A stretch of 33,293 bases of DNA from a virus. Position 1 is the stretch's first letter. Every line of letters starts with the position of its first letter. Location of the stretch: the IMG/VR virus record IMGVR_UViG_3300010885_017929, positions 1-33,293 of that record. One strand, given 5' to 3'. The translations under genes and the position numbers were made by a program. Under the pieces are notes generated by a model. That model did no database searches and had not been told where the DNA came from. It was given only the letters and a program-made list of their open reading frames with translations. Of this stretch, positions 31,568 to 33,293 are shown piece by piece.

Positions 31568-31610
31568 TTAGTACCTTCGTTTTTCATAATTTTTAGGTTA
31601 GGTTAATTTA

Positions 31611-31641
31611 GCGAGTGGTTTTATACTACTCGCTTTTTTTT
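31611..31641 (+). terminator. intrinsic terminator of the late operon
   Basis: GCGAGT (31611-31616) pairs with ACTCGC (31628-31633), followed by eight T. It closes the structural-lysis operon after the lysozyme gene. The preceding 40 nt hold no recognised element. Confidence 0.87.
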
Positions 31642-31664
31642 GTGAAAATAAATAATAAAAGGTA

Positions 31665-31694
31665 TTGTTTATTCGAATAAGTTTAGTAGATTTG
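31665..31694 (+). promoter_or_regulatory. strong Bacteroidota promoter (TTG-N19-TAGATTTG)
   Basis: TTG at 31665-31667 and TAGATTTG at 31687-31694 are separated by 19 nt, the consensus for primary-sigma promoters of this phylum. It follows a terminator and drives the ERF operon beginning at 31723. Confidence 0.8.
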
Positions 31695-31716
31695 TAGTAT
31701 TAATAACTAAATACTA
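31682..31716 (+). promoter_or_regulatory. candidate operator over the ERF-operon promoter
   Basis: TTTAGTAG (31682-31689) overlaps the -7 element and is the reverse complement of CTACTAAA found at 9879 and 18291. ACTAAATACTA (31706-31716) also occurs at 18293. TAGTATT and AATACTA form an inverted repeat just after the promoter. A bound repressor here would block transcription. Confidence 0.4.
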
Positions 31717-31722
31717 AAAATT

Positions 31723-31938
31723 ATGGAAACAACAATCGAGTACAGAGATGTACAATTAAGATGCGAGTTTGAAATTTACCCAATTTCAGAGGAAACAGAA
31801 CACGAGCCAGAATCAGGCGGTCAAATGTATGACTTGTTTATTTACGTTCAAGAAACAGAAGTATCAGACTTGTTTAACGAGAATCAAATCATTGACATTA
31901 AAGAAAGAATTTACGAATCAATTGAAAACGAATTATGA
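31723..31938 (+). CDS. hypothetical acidic protein, 71 aa
   Basis: The first gene after the strong promoter, so probably among the earliest and most expressed. It is very acidic (EFEIYPISEETEHEPESGGQ, then ESIENEL) with alternating strand-like parts (YDLFIYVQETEV). Small acidic early proteins are often inhibitors of host or defence enzymes or DNA mimics, but no such identity is shown here. ATGA coupling to the ERF gene. Confidence 0.65.
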   Translation: METTIEYRDVQLRCEFEIYPISEETEHEPESGGQMYDLFIYVQETEVSDLFNENQIIDIKERIYESIENEL

Positions 31939-32447
31939 AAATTTACGCAAAAATACACGAAGCAAAGAAAGAAATAGGTATCGTTAAAAAAACGAAAACC
32001 AACCCCCATTTCAAAAATACTTATGCCGATTTAAACGCATTAATAGAAGCGGTTGAGCCTATACTACTAGAGAAAGGTTTAATCTTGTTACAACCGATTA
32101 AAGACGGTAAAGTATTCACGCAAATAATTGATGTTGAAAACGGTGAAATGATTGAGAGTTTTATTGAATTAACTCCAAATTTAACAAGTCAGGCTCTCGG
32201 TAGTCAAATTACCTATTATCGACGTTACCAAATTTCAAGTATTTTACTTTTAATGGCGGACGATGATGATGGGCAATTGGCTAGTAAACCACAACCTAAA
32301 CAACTACCAATTTGCTCTGAACTTTTATTTGATAAAGCGGTTGCAAGATATGAAGGGCTAGAGTTAGATGTATTTGATAAGTTAATTAAAGCTTATACAT
32401 TAACCGCTAAGCAAATTTTAGAAATTAACGAAATAACTAATAAATAG
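31935..32447 (+). CDS. ERF-family single-strand annealing protein
   Basis: A recombinase of the ERF superfamily that anneals complementary single strands in phage recombination or genome circularisation. The typical core is visible: AKIHEAKKEIGIVKKTKTNPHFKNTYADLNALIEAVEPIL at the start, QIIDVENGEMIESFIEL, and the hallmark ALGSQITYYRRYQISSILLL followed by ADDDDG. The C-terminal third is a polar tail (QPKQLPICSELLF and a helical end). Length 170 aa is short but complete for the core. Confidence 0.9.
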   Translation: MKIYAKIHEAKKEIGIVKKTKTNPHFKNTYADLNALIEAVEPILLEKGLILLQPIKDGKVFTQIIDVENGEMIESFIELTPNLTSQALGSQITYYRRYQISSILLLMADDDDGQLASKPQPKQLPICSELLFDKAVARYEGLELDVFDKLIKAYTLTAKQILEINEITNK

Positions 32448-32452
32448 AAATT

Positions 32453-32665
32453 ATGACGGCAATAGAATTTTTAGTTGAAGAAATAATTAAACTTACTGGG
32501 GTAAATATAAGAATTGACGAGCCAATTATTGAACAAGCTTTAGAAATGGAAAAGCAACAGATTATAGATGCACACGGAGATAAATTAAAAATTCACTCAG
32601 GTACTACAAGTTTTGAATATTGGTTTACTGGAGAAGATTATTATAAAAAAAAATTTAACAAATAG
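32453..32665 (+). CDS. hypothetical protein, 70 aa
   Basis: An unknown small protein in the ERF operon. It has two helical parts (AIEFLVEEIIKLTG, IIEQALEMEKQQIIDAHGDKL) and an aromatic end (FEYWFTGEDYYKKKF). The start is preceded by AAATAGAAATTATG, identical to the linker before the next gene. No motif suggests a function. Confidence 0.65.
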   Translation: MTAIEFLVEEIIKLTGVNIRIDEPIIEQALEMEKQQIIDAHGDKLKIHSGTTSFEYWFTGEDYYKKKFNK

Positions 32666-32670
32666 AAATT

Positions 32671-33111
32671 ATGGAAAATTTACAAAGACAGTCAGTAATA
32701 GAGGTTACACCAACAATGCTACAAGATTACTTCGGAATATTAATTGAAGCGGTTAGGAATGGAGAACTTAACCCATTAGAATTGTACGGAAAAGCGAAAG
32801 AGATTGAAGACTTAGCTCAGAAAGTTAAAATTGAGGTGCAAAGTTTAGCAATAGAAGAAGCCGAAAAACGTACAGAAAAAACTTTTAACTTTGGTAATTT
32901 TAAAGTAACTAAAGTAGAGGGTAGACGAATGATTGACTATTCTAACATTGAGGAATATCAAATTGCTAAAGCTAATTTAAAAGAGATTGAGTACAAATAT
33001 AAACAAGTTGCATTAAGTAGTTTGACTAGTTTAGATGAAAGCACTGGAGAAATTCTTAAACGTCCAATTATAACGTTTAGCAAAAATTCAATCTCAATTA
33101 AGAATGTATAA
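32671..33111 (+). CDS. hypothetical protein, 146 aa, early recombination operon
   Basis: An unknown protein, mostly helical, with a coiled-coil-like segment (ELYGKAKEIEDLAQKVKIEVQSLAIEEAEKRTEK), a short sheet (FNFGNFKVTKVEGRRMIDY), and a polar C terminus. Proteins of this form often accompany phage single-strand annealing proteins, possibly as partners or nuclease regulators. No catalytic motif is visible. Confidence 0.6.
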   Translation: MENLQRQSVIEVTPTMLQDYFGILIEAVRNGELNPLELYGKAKEIEDLAQKVKIEVQSLAIEEAEKRTEKTFNFGNFKVTKVEGRRMIDYSNIEEYQIAKANLKEIEYKYKQVALSSLTSLDESTGEILKRPIITFSKNSISIKNV

Positions 33112-33293
33112 AATATTAATCATGCCTTGTATCGGAGTAGTGTTAATATTGCTACTCCGATCACACAAACAAAAAGAAACAATACCAGTATTTAATTATG
33201 AAGAAAGAGAAGAAATATGCAACGGAGATAGCTCCAACTACCTACGAGAAAGCTGGGAGACCCAAAATCATAAACGCAAAGATTGTAAAGGCA
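33104..33293 (+). CDS. partial small membrane protein (tentative)
   Basis: From ATG 33104, overlapping the previous stop by 8 nt, the frame is open to the window edge. It begins MYKILIMPCIGVVLILLLRSH, one transmembrane or signal segment, then a charged part. A perfect 10-bp inverted repeat lies in its first 60 nt. A competing frame begins at 33198, and only one is likely to be fully real. Confidence 0.4.
   Translation, partial: MYKILIMPCIGVVLILLLRSHKQKETIPVFNYEEREEICNGDSSNYLRESWETQNHKRKDCKG
33131..33161. repeat. 10-bp perfect inverted repeat
   Basis: ATCGGAGTAG (33131-33140) and CTACTCCGAT (33152-33161) are separated by 11 nt. There is no T run on either side, so it is not a simple terminator. 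It could be an operator or an mRNA hairpin. Confidence 0.6.
33198..33293 (+). CDS. partial ORF, N terminus of an unidentified protein (tentative)
   Basis: ATG 33198 opens a frame to the window end that encodes a basic start (MKKEKKYATEIAPTTYEKAG) and then RPKIINAKIVKA. It overlaps the 33104 frame. The composition is like that of soluble phage DNA-binding proteins, but only 32 residues are visible. Confidence 0.4.
   Translation, partial: MKKEKKYATEIAPTTYEKAGRPKIINAKIVKA

Noticed and set aside
31769-31987. 72-codon + strand frame overlapping the acidic protein and ERF gene
   Set aside because: An alternative frame of two supported genes with an unnatural basic/Gln/Thr composition.

Overview
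This window looks like most of the genome of an AT-rich myovirus (contractile-tailed phage or prophage) of a Bacteroidota host, probably Flavobacterium or a close relative. The reasons are the strong A+T bias, Bacteroidota-type promoters (TTG, 19-nt spacer, TAnnTTTG), almost no Shine-Dalgarno sequences, and gene families typical of that phylum (BT4734/VirE-type primase-helicase, DUF3127 OB-fold protein). No integrase, tRNA, rRNA or CRISPR array was seen. All genes read on the + strand except a ribbon-helix-helix-like gene (18058-18276) and a homing endonuclease gene nested antisense inside an intein (12813-13664).

Layout. 1-1729: end of one gene, two small unknown genes and an orphan cytosine-C5 methyltransferase. 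1731-2103: two short promoter/hairpin/terminator units around a small lipoprotein gene. 2104-6791: replication and repair genes (RadD-like SF2 helicase, primase-helicase, an iteron-rich gap that may be an origin, VRR-NUC nuclease, DUF3127 protein). 6788-8189: a chain of overlapping small unknown genes. 8216-18061: packaging and head genes (TerS, TerL, a gp36-like protein with inserted binding modules, DUF935 portal, intein-split MuF protein), a ferritin, gpG-like and baseplate J-like proteins and a fibre. 18347-21022: ClpP-type protease-scaffold, major capsid protein, decoration-like protein. 21054-30205: sheath, tube, frameshifted tail chaperone, tape measure, hub, spike, gp25-like and LysM-like baseplate proteins, fibres. 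30205-31567: membrane proteins and a GH24 lysozyme. 31611-33293: terminator, strong promoter, then an early operon with an ERF annealing protein.

The most unusual element is the intein in the MuF head protein. Its Hint splicing domain is interrupted by a homing endonuclease gene written on the opposite strand. The two reading frames are codon-aligned, and the endonuclease gene contains no TTA, CTA or TCA codon, the three whose complements are stops, although these are common in neighbouring genes. The host protein frame therefore stays open through the whole element. Other points worth a second look are a TGA and two extra codons in the terminase Walker A motif, a ferritin in the head-gene cluster, a terminator-like hairpin inside the frameshift extension of the tail chaperone, and a possible operator shared by three intergenic regions.
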